Positions 49,828-62,054 are shown, counted from the stretch's first letter. The stretch: 64,000 nt of DNA from Papilionanthe hookeriana x Papilionanthe teres (GCA_022702705.1 CM040433.1:24119797-24183796); one strand, 5' to 3'. The notes: generated by a model not told the origin, from the letters alone. Made by a program: numbers and translations.

Positions 49828-50040
49828 TGTGAACGGCTCTCAGGATAAACCAATCAAAGATGATGAAGGAGCGTCGTCGGATCGCGTGTGTAATGTTTGG
49901 ACGGCCAGGATAGAGTCGGACAGAGATCAGGTACATAAAGCGCGGCTGTGTGGCAACCCAGTCAGATGGCGACGTCCAATGGTGGAGCGACGCGTGGTCT
50001 TTAGCAGCTGCCGAGGATCCAGTCAGTGCCGCATAGTTAA
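49828..50040 (+). other. GC-rich block of solo LTR B
   Basis: Diverged counterpart of 5943-6152, with AACCCAGTCAGATGGCGACG and GATCCAGTCAGTGCCGC. It returns abruptly to AT-rich sequence after AGTTAAGTAG. Confidence 0.5.
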
Positions 50041-53000
50041 GTAGAAAACTCCATATATTCTAATTTTTTTAAATCACCAGAACTTAGAAAATCCATATCT
50101 TGGCCTAGAAAAATTAGAAAAATAAAAGAAAAATAATTTGTTGCTCAGTAAATAGAGCAGAACAATGTGGAAATTGTTTGAAATATTTTTAATGTATATT
50201 TTATTTTTAATAATTTAAATATTGATTTCAGTCTTTTAATTCTCCATTGACCCATACATTTCACCATGGCTTAAGCTTTGGGGGTCTTGTTCTATCTGTC
50301 ATGAGAGATCTTCCCTAATTTTTCCAAAGTTAGAGGGAATCTCTATGAGAAGATCTCTATATTTCAAGTTATTATGTCTATTTTGGTATAAAAATTGTAA
50401 TAATTAAAATAATATTCACAAAAATGCAAAGTAAATTCTGGTAGGTCTCTTATGATCAGAGGACCCTAGGATAATTATTTCAAAGGCCAAATCACTAAGA
50501 TATGCACTAATGATCAACTTGGCCTAAAACAAACTCTTAATTAAATAAGATAAAATAAAAATCAAAATAACCTAAAAATGATTCTCCACTGTGCTTTAGG
50601 GACAGAGGGACTCCCCTAAAAATTTGGAAGTCATTTGGAATTAATTTAATAAGTTAAATGATTTTCTTAAGCCTAATGGCATCTTTGTCACTTAAATGAA
50701 GTTTAATAATTAAAATAACACTCAAAATTTTATAAAATTAATTTTGGGAGTTCTCTGTTATCAGAGAGATTTTCAAAAAATAAAATTAGAATATTTATAA
50801 AAGTTTCATTTTTGAACATATTTTAATATTTAAATAATTTAAAAAATGTTAAAAATTATAAAAATATTAAAAATCATAAAATTGTCATATTTGGTCTCCT
50901 AATTATTTAGGAACCATCCTCATAATTTTTCTAACTCCCTAAGTCAAGATATTAATTTTTAAAGGCTTAAAAGAATTTTTAAAAGGCTAAAAAATGAATT
51001 TCCTTAATTTTGCACCAAAATAATTCTAAATATTAAAAGAAAAATAAAAAAAATATGAAATTTGTTTCTCTAGGTTCCGTGATCTCATATAGATTTTTGA
51101 AAAATATAAAAATGAATTATCAACTTTTAAAATATTTTATAATTTATTAAAGCCCCAAAAATTAAAATAATTCTGATAATTAAAATAAACTTAAAAAAAT
51201 ATGAAATTTGGTCCAAGTGGTCCTCTGGTCTAGGTTTGCCTCCACCAAAAATTTCAAAATAAAATATTTTTTTTGATCAAGTTATTAAATTTTCACTAAA
51301 AACCTCTATTTTTGCATTAAAATAAATATATAAATTAAATTAAATTTTGAAAAATCACATTTTCTCCTCTGATGTTTTAATCAGTTCATTACTAAGGTAG
51401 GATAAAAATTTCAAAGTCATTTGAATTAAATTTGATGAATTATTAGGTGATAGGACCTTAAGGGCAAAGTTGTAATTTTAAGGGTTTTAGCCTTAATTAA
51501 TATTTAAGCTTAATCAAAGGGTAAAATGGGCAATTAGTAATCCTAAATGATAGGTTTGGATGTTTAAGACATTAAAAGAATAAATGGTAGAAACCAACTT
51601 CAACTTTATCATATTAAAATTAAATGTTTGGATTTTCCTAATTAATTTTAATTTGGAAGATAATTAAACAAAATGATCCTTATGGTTAGGGGTTAATCTT
51701 GGAGATTAATAATCCACTAACTTATACCCTTATTTGATATATTAAATGACAACTCAATATTTTCATAAGAAAATTGACTAAACTCATTTAACTTCTTCCA
51801 AAAGAATTATAAGTGTATCCACCAAAATTTTAAGGGCTTAGTAGTGAGCTAGGATTAATCAATCTTGCTAGAAGAAGTTTAGAAAAGCAATCAAATTCTA
51901 AATACCTGAAAACACTACAAGCCCAATTATGAAATTACTTGACTAATTTTCCCAAACAAATTGACTTTGCCTAAAGGGGTTTTCACCTATATAATCTCTA
52001 AATGAAATAACAAATGATAATTTTTCTACTCTTAGGAATGATTAGAACACCAACTCGCTAAGCATAAGGGTATAAAATAGATAAATTATTTAATAATTAT
52101 GATAAGTTCAAAAATGATCTCAAGGAAGCTCAAAAGAATTGTGAAACATCTAGGTATCTCCTAGAGACTCTTCACAAGTCTTTTGAACACCTTGCAGGAC
52201 TATTGCACCTATCATATTTATTAAATGAAAATATTTCATAAATGAATAGGACCCGCCAGGTTATGACCTAAGACTCGGTAGGCCTGTGACAGGCCTGTGA
52301 CGAATCCATAAGGTTTTATTTCCCTGCAAATATAAATTTTTATTGTAAAGAATACTAAAGTTTCAGGTGGAGGAACGAGAAGACTCGTCAGGTACACTTT
52401 TATAAGTTTACAATGCTTTCCTTTCCTGTGTTCTCTTTACTGCACTTTACTTTTCCTGTAATCTGCATGATAAACAACAATGTCACCCTGCATAAAAACT
52501 GAAACCTTTATGTTAGCCACAAAACTAAAACTAATACTAAACTGAAAATCACAACAAGATAAAATTCACCACCACATTCAAAATATAAAACAACTCAAAA
52601 TTTAATCACAAACAAAACAAAAACTACAATTGCAACTAAATTAAAACGTCTCGTTGGATGATCGGGAATTCCTTGGAGGAGGTAACCCACGTGTTGCTAA
52701 TAGGGTTTTCCCACGGTCTAAATGAAAGTATGGAACTCATTAAGTTGAGTTTAATAAATTCATTTGGACTAAGCGAATCCAATGAAAATAGCGAGGCTGG
52801 GATGATGGAACCGTGGGATCTTAACCGGTATTGCTATAATCAACTTTAATGTTCCCCTAATAAAATATTAAGACATCTCAATTTTTAAATATTTTTAAAA
52901 CATGATACTTCTCTCTTCTCCAAAACTGACATTTCTTTAAACTAAACCTGCTACGACGAGGTGCTTGGAGCATGCATAGTGGGCAGCATGGTCATCTTCG

Positions 53001-53507
53001 ACAACAAAACTTGTTTACGTCAGAAAAACCTTTCCTTAGTCGAAAAAAGAAGCCATAGGACTTCAAGGTAGCTTGCCTAGTGCCGCATAAATCCTCATCT
53101 TTTATTTTAGGTCTTTGTACGGTTCTATTGTGCAATATAAGCCATAATTCATTTTAGAATTTTGAGGTTGTCGTCTGATACAACATAAATCCTCCCATCT
53201 TTCAGGTTATTTGCATAATCAGGTATTATGCCAATGTAATTCCTATAATTAATTGGCAGGATTGAAATTTAAACAACTTCATTTCTAAGATTTAAAGCCA
53301 AACTATAGGATAGTTTGGGAGGATATCAAGGTTTCCCTTGAATCTGTGCTCTTCCCCTAGCCCTCTCTCATTTGGATTCCGATAAAATAAAATGTTCCAA
53401 AATTTGAGTCATTCACCTATTGAATTTTCGACTATCACATTTTCTTTGGAAACCTTACCTTTGGAAGTCATAAATATAGATATTTTCTGATCTATATCAA
53501 GAGTTTT

Positions 53508-53730
53508 CTTAGGTGACTTTGGTTATCTAAGATGTAATTAACTATAGGGGCTTGCCCTTATAGGAAACTTAAAGACCCCAGATTAATATAAACCCTATCT
53601 AATTCCTTCATATTAGATAGAGGAAATTGTCGATCAAAAATGTTTCACAGACCAAACAGATGTCATGAATTCTTTAATTTGTTTGATCAAGCCTCATCCT
53701 AAGTCATATATCTATTCTTCGGGATAGATA
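53508..53730 (+). other. U5 stem-loop cluster of solo LTR B
   Basis: HP1 is CTTAGGTGA/TTATCTAAG (53508-53531). HP2 is CTATAGGGG-CTTG-CCCTTATAG (53542-53563). HP3 is CTATCTAA/TTAGATAG (53595-53620). HP4 is TATATCTATTC-TTCG-GGATAGATA (53707-53730). Confidence 0.65.
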
Positions 53731-53837
53731 CATGTCTTGTGATGAAACGCTTGATTATCTAAACTAACGTCTGTATGAGATCAGTTTGATTTCGTATTTT
53801 TCAAAATTAAAATATTACTTTCAGAAATCTATATATA

Positions 53838-53931
53838 TTTTAAAAAGGATTTTAATAGAAATTTGATTTAATTTATTATATATATATATATAATAAATTA
53901 AATCAAATTCCTATTAAAATCCTTTTCAAAA
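53838..53931. repeat. Near-perfect inverted repeat of about 94 bp
   Basis: Two arms of about 42 bases (GGATTTTAATAGAAATTTG... and ...CAAATTCCTATTAAAATCC) with very few mismatches meet at a TATATATATA centre. It lies 45 bases before the end of solo LTR B and is absent from the other LTRs, so it is an insertion or a locally arisen hairpin. Confidence 0.85.
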
Positions 53932-53976
53932 TGTCAACCTTAACACAATTACAATAATAATAAAAAATGACCGACA

Positions 53977-53981
53977 AAGCA
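53977..53981. repeat. Target site duplication, right copy
   Basis: AAGCA, identical to 47235-47239. Confidence 0.85.
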
Positions 53982-54028
53982 ATGTCTTGAACTTGTGATA
54001 CTATGAATACCCAAGCAACAGTGTTCGG

Positions 54029-54265
54029 TTAGGATAATGTAGTAACAGACGTATTGTCAACCCACTTGAAGAACTTGCAGTCATCTGATCCTTGTCCCCA
54101 CCAAGGGCATCTGTAGAACTGCCTCTCGTAGCTATTTTCCTGACGTGACATGAGTATTAAGGATGGCAAGCTGCAGCAGCATAGTACTCGCTCGGACTTT
54201 ACTGCAGACCTATAGCTCATCTTCCTGCAAATATGTAAGACAGAATTGAACATGTCAGTCAGCAA
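54029..54265 (-). CDS. GRF-type zinc finger exon
   Basis: Minus-strand frame ending with a stop at 54029. From about 54222 downward, after an acceptor-like TATTTGCAG, it encodes a compact GRF finger: a Cys cluster (LCCCS), RQFYRCPWW, then DDCKFFKWVD. GRF fingers bind nucleic acid and occur in topoisomerases and endonucleases, and commonly in short plant proteins tied to mobile DNA. Upstream exons are not identified. Solo LTR B sits 53 bases past the stop codon, so it interrupts the 3' side of this unit. Whether it belonged to the Harbinger element upstream or to a host gene is undecided. Confidence 0.55.
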   Translation of the reverse strand: MLTDMFNSVLHICRKMSYRSAVKSERVLCCCSLPSLILMSRQENSYERQFYRCPWWGQGSDDCKFFKWVDNTSVTTLS

Positions 54266-57200
54266 ATTATCGTCCTTTTGGCATCAATATCAAGAACAAA
54301 TAATATCTCTATGATATGAAAAAACCAAAACATACCTTAACTTCCCCTAAACTGCAAGAAACTTTGCCCTTTAAATGCACAGTAGGTTGCTCGAATATAT
54401 ATACAAGTGACGAAGGAATTCGTCCAACAGAATAACATGATGATAAGTTATTCAAATGCAAATTACATTATTTCAAAATTATATTGGCAGTCAACATCAC
54501 CATTTCTCCAACAAAAAGCTCCATTACTACTTCATACACTACACATATTATTACTTCAACATCACCATTTCTCCAACTCAAGTTCAACCACAAAAGTAGA
54601 CTTCCTTATATAACATTCCCGGACCATTCACCATCAGGACCGTCGAGATATCCCAAATTCTGAGGCTAAGATGGAATATATTTGTTAATATTGTTCAAGA
54701 AAGCATAAAGGATGGAGCCATCATCATGAACAACCTTCTCCATGTTTAAATTACACTTTAACTTTCAAAATAACTTCTTTAAACTTTTACCAATTTTCTT
54801 AATTTCAACAGAAGCTAGAGATGATGATTATATGCATTGTTTTATAGAAGCTGAAGACTAATGGAAATTTGCAAGTGGAAGACAAAGGTCTAGCACCATT
54901 CTCAAGCAATCAATTTTTCTCTTCACTATACTAGGAAGGCTATCAATATCCAAGAAAAACATGGATGGCACTTGAATGTACTGATTCGAGAAACAGGGAC
55001 AGAAAGATCATGAATACTCAATGAAAAGCGAAGATAAACTGCTAGATAAATCCAACAATTACAGTGAATGTCAGATCCAAAGAATCATGGAACAGGAATC
55101 CCATTTTAGACACTTAAATCCTGAATAACAGTACCAAAATACTCAGAAAGTGCAGTGCATCCAATGCTCAGCAATGTCGTTAGATTGGCAATAGTGAGAG
55201 TCACCATTCATATGATTTCTAAAGTAACACATGGATCAAGTGAAAGTTTTGGGAAGTTCATACTTCTATTTCTGCAAGTCCATAAATGAGCTGCTTATAA
55301 TTGGTGGTAGGTGCATTCATATGAACTATGCATTTACATACAAATCTTTTGAGCATAAAAATTCCAAACAATAATCAAAATGCCCCAAAATCACTTCCCT
55401 CAATGAAGGCCAAAAAAAGGAATCTAAAAATAAATAAAATAAAAATTACAAACATGTCACTGAACTTCTTAGATTCCTCATTTTCCCAGAAATGATATGC
55501 AGCAACTCATACTTGTTGAACATTGCCATGAATAGCACAATCTTCCACTAACCATAAAGTATATTGAACTGTTGCAATTAGTCTAACAATATAAATTAAT
55601 GACCTTCAAGCATTTCCAGTAATAAAAAGGACTAATAAACCATTACAGCACCATTTAGGCCAAAAGAAAAAGCATTTATCTCTCGTAAATCCTTCAATGG
55701 ATGAGAGCATTAAAAGAGGCTTCATTCAAACAAAGAAAAAAATGAGAAGCCACATCTAAATATGATGAATCGAAAGCATTTATTTTAGGAAAAATGACGC
55801 ACTTCACAATGAAGTTAATCTAAAAATTAAGAGGTACAAAGTTCTGCAAGAACATGTAGTGAACTGGACTTGTAAGCAACATTCATTGTTATGCCAACTC
55901 CTTTAATTCTTTCTCAGATATTTTGTCAAAGCCACATCTTTAACACATACACACAGAAAAATATTTACATACATACCGTTAGAGAGAGAAATAAAGCCAG
56001 CCAGTGGGTGAAGTTAGCTTCAATATACTCCTCAGCCATGAAGGCCCCCAAAATCCTTAATACCAACTAACTCAAAATAAAAAACTAAATCAAATAAATA
56101 TAAACTGAATAATGAAACAAACACTGACATACCTAGATAAAGATAGCCTATACATATGAATGAATCAAATAAATGCATCAAAATTGTTCCACATTTTTTA
56201 GAAAATAAAATAAATACAACAATAGTATTGCAACTCGTTGTTGTGCTAATGGTCATGATGACTCTTAGTTTCTTTCTTAGCTTTCTTGTTGTGGTGATGC
56301 TAATGAACTGCAAAACCTGCACTAGCAACCGCTGCAGTCATCGATATCTCTTGGTTGCCGCTGCAGTCATCGATATCTATAAATTAGTGTGTCGTATATA
56401 GCTTCAAATGAAGCTTAAAAATACCTCTATAAAACATGGACAGAGAAGTGCACACCATAATTAATAACAGTGTAATTTCATGATAATAACCATTTAAAAG
56501 AGTACTGCTAACATCAAAATATCCTATGTGTTTACATATATAACACCTATTCTTTCTTTAACATTCTTGTCACCATTCTTGTGGATTTATATAAGTAAAT
56601 CCAAATTCAATTTCAGCAAACCCAATCTGTCAAGTAAATAGAAGCATCACAATGAAAAGCAGGTGTTCACTATGGCCATAACTATTGCAGGTGTTCACTA
56701 TGGCAATAACTTATTTTTGGGAAGCAATTACATGCATAATACGTCAAACTTGCTATTTACAAAACAAGCAATTACATGCAGAATTAGTTGTTATATAAAG
56801 TATTGCCACCAGCAATTCCACTTAAGAAGCATTCCACACTGAAAATAAATATAAGAACCATTTCAAACTGAAGCAATTCCTCCTATCTAAAGCACTTCAG
56901 CAATTCCTCAATATAAGAAGCATTTCACACTGATGCACTTCAGTAACTCATCCCATTGTCTCTTGGAGAGTGATAGTATTCTATAAATACAAGTCATTTT
57001 ATTTTGGATATGAAAAAAAGTCAAATTAAAATGATAAAAAATGAGAGACGCTAATTTCTTGAAAGTCCAAAATCTTCATGGTTGGTTGTTGACTGTTGAG
57101 GCAACCAAAAGTTATAGCCTATTATGCAACCATGTAAAACAGCTAAATAGCACACAATTATTATGCCTTTACATATCTCAGAACTAAATCTTGTATTACA

Positions 57201-57299
57201 TAGAACTCAAAACATTACTCAAAAGGCATTACGAAGCTCAAGAAATGTATCGAAGCACAGCTCATGCCTCATAGAAGAAGGGTACATAAAATAGTGAAA
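54266..57299. other. Gene-free stretch between the GRF exon and the transposase
   Basis: AT-rich, with no coding frame that I can support on either strand. A short duplication (GCTGCAGTCATCGATATCT, twice, at about 56330-56378) is the only distinct feature. It may be intron or untranslated sequence of the GRF-bearing unit. Confidence 0.45.
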
Positions 57300-58661
57300 G
57301 AAGGTAAATAAAGTAGAATTCAGGAGTCACATATCGCATCCGTGATACACTCCCTCAAATCAGCCATCTCCGATGCACCTTCCCCATTCCGCGTATCAAA
57401 TTCTTTGGACTGTATGACTTCGACTGGAATAGATTGCCCAAGATGAAATTTCGTATGCATCAGAGGGGATATGACTCTCGTCAGCATCAGCCATATTGAA
57501 GTCTGTATCTTGCCGAGAGGAATGTCCTCTAATGAAATTTTGGAGTGCCATCGTAGCTATCACGATGTGTACTTACTTAGGAAAAGGGTACGCCGACATA
57601 TTGTGCAGAATGACCTATTTCTGCTTCCAAAAATCAAATGTTCTTTCGATCACACCGCGCAAAGAGAATGTCGCTTGTTAAACATTTCTTTTCTGCCCCG
57701 GGCAACGCTGCAAGAATGCTCAAAATCAGGGAAATGGTATTTCGTATCTGGGAATAGCTTTAAATACTCTCTCTGCATAGGGTACTCAGCATCAACCAAA
57801 TAGTATTTCTCTGTTATGATAGTCATTGTTATACACAATAAACACATATAACTAGGACTTTTATAAATCATATCTTACCTGGAGGCGGTTGAGGAAAACC
57901 CAGCGATCTATTCGTAGTAGCATAAGAGAAAATATGACTGTCATGTGCACTCCCTTCCCAGCCCGCCATAACATATGTGAAACACATGTTGAAGTCACAT
58001 ACCGCCATGACATTTTGAGTAGGTGAACCACTTCGACCAATGAAAGCCACCTTTTCATGACTGGCTACTCGGGCATCTCCGTGAGTACTATCAATTGCAC
58101 CTATGCAATTCTGTTTTGCATGGTTAGAAAATATTGATATTTTGGTATGTACGTAAAGAAAACAAAAATTACCTTGAAGTAAGGCATGTAACGGGGATCA
58201 GTTAAAATTTGTACTGGGGTATTAGCAAATGATGGATCCTCTGGTCTGATGATTTTAGTAACTAAACTAACAAGTGCATGTATGCCTTTGGAGAAATAAC
58301 GGCTTATTGTCTCCGATGAATGTTAAAATCTCTCCATGACAGCTCTAATTGATTCATTCTGTGACAGAATATATAGCGTTATGGCCAATACCTCTCTTCT
58401 CGTCGTTCTCGAAGAACCTTGAAGTCCATGGTTTACGAAATAATCGTGTAGGAGATCTATAAATATTGGGACAGACATTCTAAATATGTTGCTGAAATGA
58501 ATTGGATGTCCCGAAAGCATCTCACCTACCCATTTGTCCCCAACATAGGTGGAGGTCATACGGGGTAAACGAACGCTACTTGATCGGTAATACTCCAACA
58601 ATAATATGGCAATAGCTGCAGCCCATGCCATTCTCTTACGACGTTCGTGTTGCGTATCCAT
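57300..58661 (-). pseudogene. PIF/Harbinger DDE transposase, two introns, decayed
   Basis: The first exon (58661 down to about 58173, with a stop at 58323) starts MDTQHERRKRMAWAAA and has helix-rich HARBI1-like text. An intron of about 66 bases (AAG|GTAATT ... AACAG) follows. Exon 2 has CIGAIDSTHGDARV (first D) and GWEGSAHDSHIF (second D). A second intron (CCAG|GTAAGATATG ... ATAACAG) precedes YYLVDAEYPMQ, KYHF and KEMFNKRHSL. A one-base frameshift near 57655 separates this from VIERTFDFWK (catalytic E), and two more stops follow before ALQNFIRG. This is the DDE_Tnp_4 fold of plant PIF/Harbinger transposases, which cut at TTA targets with the Myb/SANT partner encoded next door. At least three stops and one frameshift inactivate it. 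Confidence 0.85.
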
Positions 58662-58886
58662 CCTAGAACAAGGAAGATGTTAGTAAGATCAGCAATTATT
58701 TATCCGTAGAGCGAGCTAGTTACAATTAAAATATAACTCCAAATGTATAGAACTCTACTAGCTCTACTAATTAGCATTTAGGAATCATGCAGAGGTACAA
58801 TTAAAAAGAAAACATAACTCCAAATAACAACTGAGTACATAACATGAAAGAGTACAATACAGAAGAAAGGAAAAACATAGAAAAAC

Positions 58887-59880
58887 TCAGTCATCTATAA
58901 TAACACGCAAATACTCGACGTGCATCTTTGGTTCCGTTGCCATGAATATTTGCCTACGTGTTTGATCCTCTAGTTTTTTCATATACATTACATAGAAGTG
59001 CCTGTCCTCAACCACTTCAGGAATAGTAGCCAAAGTTCGAATACATTCTACATTACCACTGTCAGGAACTGGAGCAGGCGGTGGCGCTCCAAAAGCATCT
59101 ATGAGACGGTCGAATGAAGTTTTCACAAAAATATCCATTTCTTTCTTCCTTCTCCCTTGCCTGGGTCTCTTCGACTATGAGCTTGACTCACCTATCTCCC
59201 TCTGGTTAAGACCGTGTATTTCCTCGTCAACATACACCGGCTCTGGTAGGAAATCATCTGGAATTCCTGTAAACCCTGTCTCACTAGGGCTGAATGCATG
59301 ATTCCCCGTTGCCACAACCCCTTAGAACATTGTGTCAAGTTTTTTTTCAAACTCTAGTTCAATTCCGCTCTGCTTGTATTTTTTCACTGTCGGCATTGCC
59401 TGTAACATTACATTGAGATTGAGGTTTAGGGAATAATTGCTTAAATGAGAAAAAATTTGTAATAAATGAAAAATGGTGGAATAAAAATTTTGTAAACAAG
59501 AAGATAAAGAAAATCTGACTTCAATTCTCTCGGCCCACCAAACATATGAAGCATTAATTGTCCGTTTAATGGGATCCTAGCCCAACCTCGTGTATCCACG
59601 TTTCAGCTCCTTCCAAAATTTTCACTCTTTCTTCAAACTGATCTCATTTGTTTTTGAACTATAGTCTGTCATAATCTCTTCCAGTCAGATCTTTAAACCT
59701 TTCAGCTATATTCAGCCAACCTTCCTTACTGAAATGGGTGGTTGGCCTATTCCCGACCTCAATCTCAGTGATGCAGATGTTGCAAAAAATATTTGTAGAT
59801 TCCTTATCCCACATCGCTGACGTACCAGCTTAATTTGTCCTAATCATTGCTAAGTAAACTATGTAAAAGCTGCAGCATAA
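58887..59880 (-). pseudogene. Myb/SANT-like protein of the PIF/Harbinger element, decayed
   Basis: On the minus strand about 59830 to 59560 encodes the Myb/SANT-like DNA-binding domain: FCNICITEIEVGNRPTTHFS, KEGWLNIAERFKDLTGRDY and KNK followed by a stop where Trp is usual. Frameshifts follow before a KRTINASYVWWAERIE-like part. A likely intron spans about 59400-59515. The C-terminal portion (59390-58887) includes KYKQSGIELEFEKKL, acidic text and MDIFVKTSFDRLIDAFG..., ending at a stop at 58887. In rice Ping/Pong and maize PIF, such a protein is needed together with the transposase. Its position just upstream of the transposase on the same strand fits that pairing. Confidence 0.8.
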
Positions 59881-60940
59881 AAACACGAACTCTATTTTTC
59901 ATACATAGCATCCAATATATGCAAAATGAAAAAGTAAAGTCCCAAATGAAAAAAAAATTAATAAAATTACAACTATAATAATGATGAAACTATCTTTAAT
60001 ATGAAGACGATGTATGTCTCATCCCAAACTATCCTCCAAAGATGTTATTTGTAGTAAATGAAATTGATAGAAGTGAAAATATACAACAAAATCTCCACGA
60101 TATCTAATTATGGCAGATATTTGTAAGAGACCACATACGCTCAAGCATGGATGTGATATCTACATCAATATCCATATTTTGTATGTACAAAATCAAAGGT
60201 ACTAACCAAGCACACATTATTATTTTACTATCTTTCAGTTTATCTTTAAATACATCCCTTAAAATGTTAAAACTTCACAAAATTTTCAAAATATAATCTG
60301 TAACCTCCAAAAAAGTTAATGAGGCATAGGATAAATTGCAAATTGAAATTATAATGTCTGTAGTCGTATAAGGCTTTTTATTCTTCTCTTGTGCATATAA
60401 ACAAGAGATTTTTTATCCTATAAATATTAACATAAGCATAATATCCATATACTATTATTTTGGTGTCCCTCATAAATCATTTTTTGTTTGAATTTATTAT
60501 TATTTCAATAACTCCATGCAAATTATCCTAGTATTTTGCTGAATGCTACATAAAATATTCAACTTAATATTGAGCAATTTCAATCAATATTATTTTAATG
60601 CTTATACATGCATTTTTTATATTTTCACATAGATTAATAGTCATGGGAGTTTTATCAACAAGTAAAAACAAAAGAAAAAAAAAGGGTTACAAAGTGAGAT
60701 ATTTTTTAGAGACAATGAATGATTTCATCCAGCTAACAAAATTTCAGAAAGATTAGATGTTGATAAGATCCCTTAACCATCATTCGTTCAGAAAGAAAAC
60801 ACAAGCCGAATCGAAACAAAGGCAGAAGAACGCGTGATGGGCTCCTCTTCCCCACTCCAAACCAATTACTAATTGCTATCATTAAAAAAAAATGAATGCC
60901 AAGAGACAAAACGAGATCCGCGAATACCGAAGGAAAGGGA
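59881..60940. other. AT-rich stretch upstream of the Myb/SANT gene
   Basis: No gene recognised. It probably holds an intron or leader of the Harbinger transcription unit, which would begin in the GC-rich segment to its right. Confidence 0.4.
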
Positions 60941-61413
60941 ATGAGAGAAATACTGAACTCGTAGGAGCGATCGAGGGAGATTGAGGGAGATCTTGCAAAG
61001 CCGAGTGAAGGCGAGAGTGATCAAGGGAGATCTTGCGAAGCCGATGGAGTCTGGAGGCGAGCTTCGACTTGGAGGAGAGTTTTAACAGCCGGAGCTTCGT
61101 CTTCGCATGGAGATCGGACCTCCTCCGAGCGAACGAGGGAGAGATTCCTTTCGATGGAACGAACCTCCTCGTGCTGCCTGGGAACGAGGGAGGGGACTGC
61201 GTTCGGGAAGGTTGAGGGCGAGAGCGGCATTTCTATCCTAAACGCGGTATGTATCCACAGGACGCGCATACTGCTCCGCTTCTCCTCCTCTTCAGAAAAA
61301 CTTTAAGCGGGTTATCTGCGGTGGAATTAATCCGGCTCCGAACGTGTTTTTCAAACACGAATGCGGCTTTTTCGTACCGCCACCGCACCCAATAAACTTT
61401 TCCAAACGGCTCC
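60941..61413 (-). promoter_or_regulatory. GC-rich 5' end of the Harbinger element with terminal repeat
   Basis: A 470-base GC-rich island ends at 61413. Read on the minus strand the element begins GGAGCCGTTTGGAAAAG, a typical PIF/Harbinger terminus, directly bordered by TTA (61414-61416), the expected target. The island contains a repeated GATCAAGGGAGATCTTGCGA / GATTGAGGGAGATCTTGCAA segment (about 60975-61040) and is the likely promoter/leader for the minus-strand genes. The open frames in it on both strands are composition-driven. Confidence 0.55.
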
Positions 61414-61416
61414 TTA

Positions 61417-61693
61417 GTATAGTAAGTATTACTCTCCATGGTATAAGAATTTTATCTGCACAAATTTAAATGAAACCATCAAACAAAACTTTTTAATGTA
61501 TTTATTAACAATAAATTATGATATCTAGTATAGGTTTATGAAATCAACAACTACTACTTATTCAATCTCTAGCCTCTAGATGCCTTTTATCTGCTTATTT
61601 TATAATGTTAGACCAATATTTATTTGTCAAATTTCCATAATTTAACATACTTTTGTTATCTAAAACTAACTTATATTTCTCACAAAATGCTTA
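61417..61693. other. AT-rich spacer
   Basis: No gene recognised. It ends with the left TTA of the MITE (61691-61693). Confidence 0.5.
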
Positions 61694-62051
61694 GGGTGTG
61701 TTTTGCTGTAAGGAGGATTTAAGTTAAATATGATTTAGTAAATCCGGTAAACCTGAATTTATTAAATCAAAATATCATTAAATCCAGAATATGTTTGGTT
61801 CAATTAAGGTTAAATCCAGCTAAATTCATCTGAGGTGTTTAACATAAATCTATTTTAAATACTTTTTTCCTTCGCTAAATTCATTAAATCCAACTAATAA
61901 GTGGATTTAGTAAATCCTGATTTAATAAATGAAGCAAGCAAAAAATAGATTTAACTTAATGACAGATTTATCTAACGTACAAATTGGATTTAACTTAACA
62001 ATAATTAAATCTAACTCAAATGCTCTTAGAAGTATCATACCAAACACCCCC
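61694..62051. mobile_element. Tourist-like MITE (358 bp)
   Basis: Left end GGGTGTGTTTTGC and right end (inverted) GGGGGTGTTTGG agree at 8 of the first 9 positions. The element is flanked by TTA on both sides (61691-61693 and 62052-62054). The inside is AT-rich with many GGATTTAGTAAATCC-like palindromic pieces and no coding capacity. PIF/Harbinger transposases are known to move such elements. Confidence 0.75.
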
Positions 62052-62054
62052 TTA

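Larger units (their letters stand above)
47240..53976 (+). mobile_element. Solo LTR B of a related Tat/Ogre family
   Basis: It starts TGTTGACCTCACTTTTGGTT and ends AATGACCGACA, flanked by a perfect AAGCA duplication. That fixes the boundaries of this LTR group and confirms TG...CA ends and 5-base duplications. It carries a TATA box (49236), donor-like GTATTG (49670), GC-rich block (49828-50040) and U5 stem-loops (53508-53730). The perfect duplication suggests it is younger than, or less decayed than, solo LTR A. Small frames inside (for example 47653, 49159, 49481, 49829) are shadows of LTR sequence. Confidence 0.92.

Noticed and set aside
49829..50044. A 71-codon frame in solo LTR B, and similar frames at 5969 and 26378
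   Set aside because: They arise from the GC-rich block, where stops are rare by composition. The sequence is not conserved as protein between LTR subfamilies.
56032..56401. Overlapping frames of 98 and 81 codons on opposite strands
   Set aside because: Hydrophobic low-complexity translations, no domain, no splice context; opposite-strand shadows of one another.
61021..61439. Three open frames in the GC-rich end of the Harbinger element
   Set aside because: Composition-driven; they cross the element's terminus or lie antisense to the expected promoter/leader.
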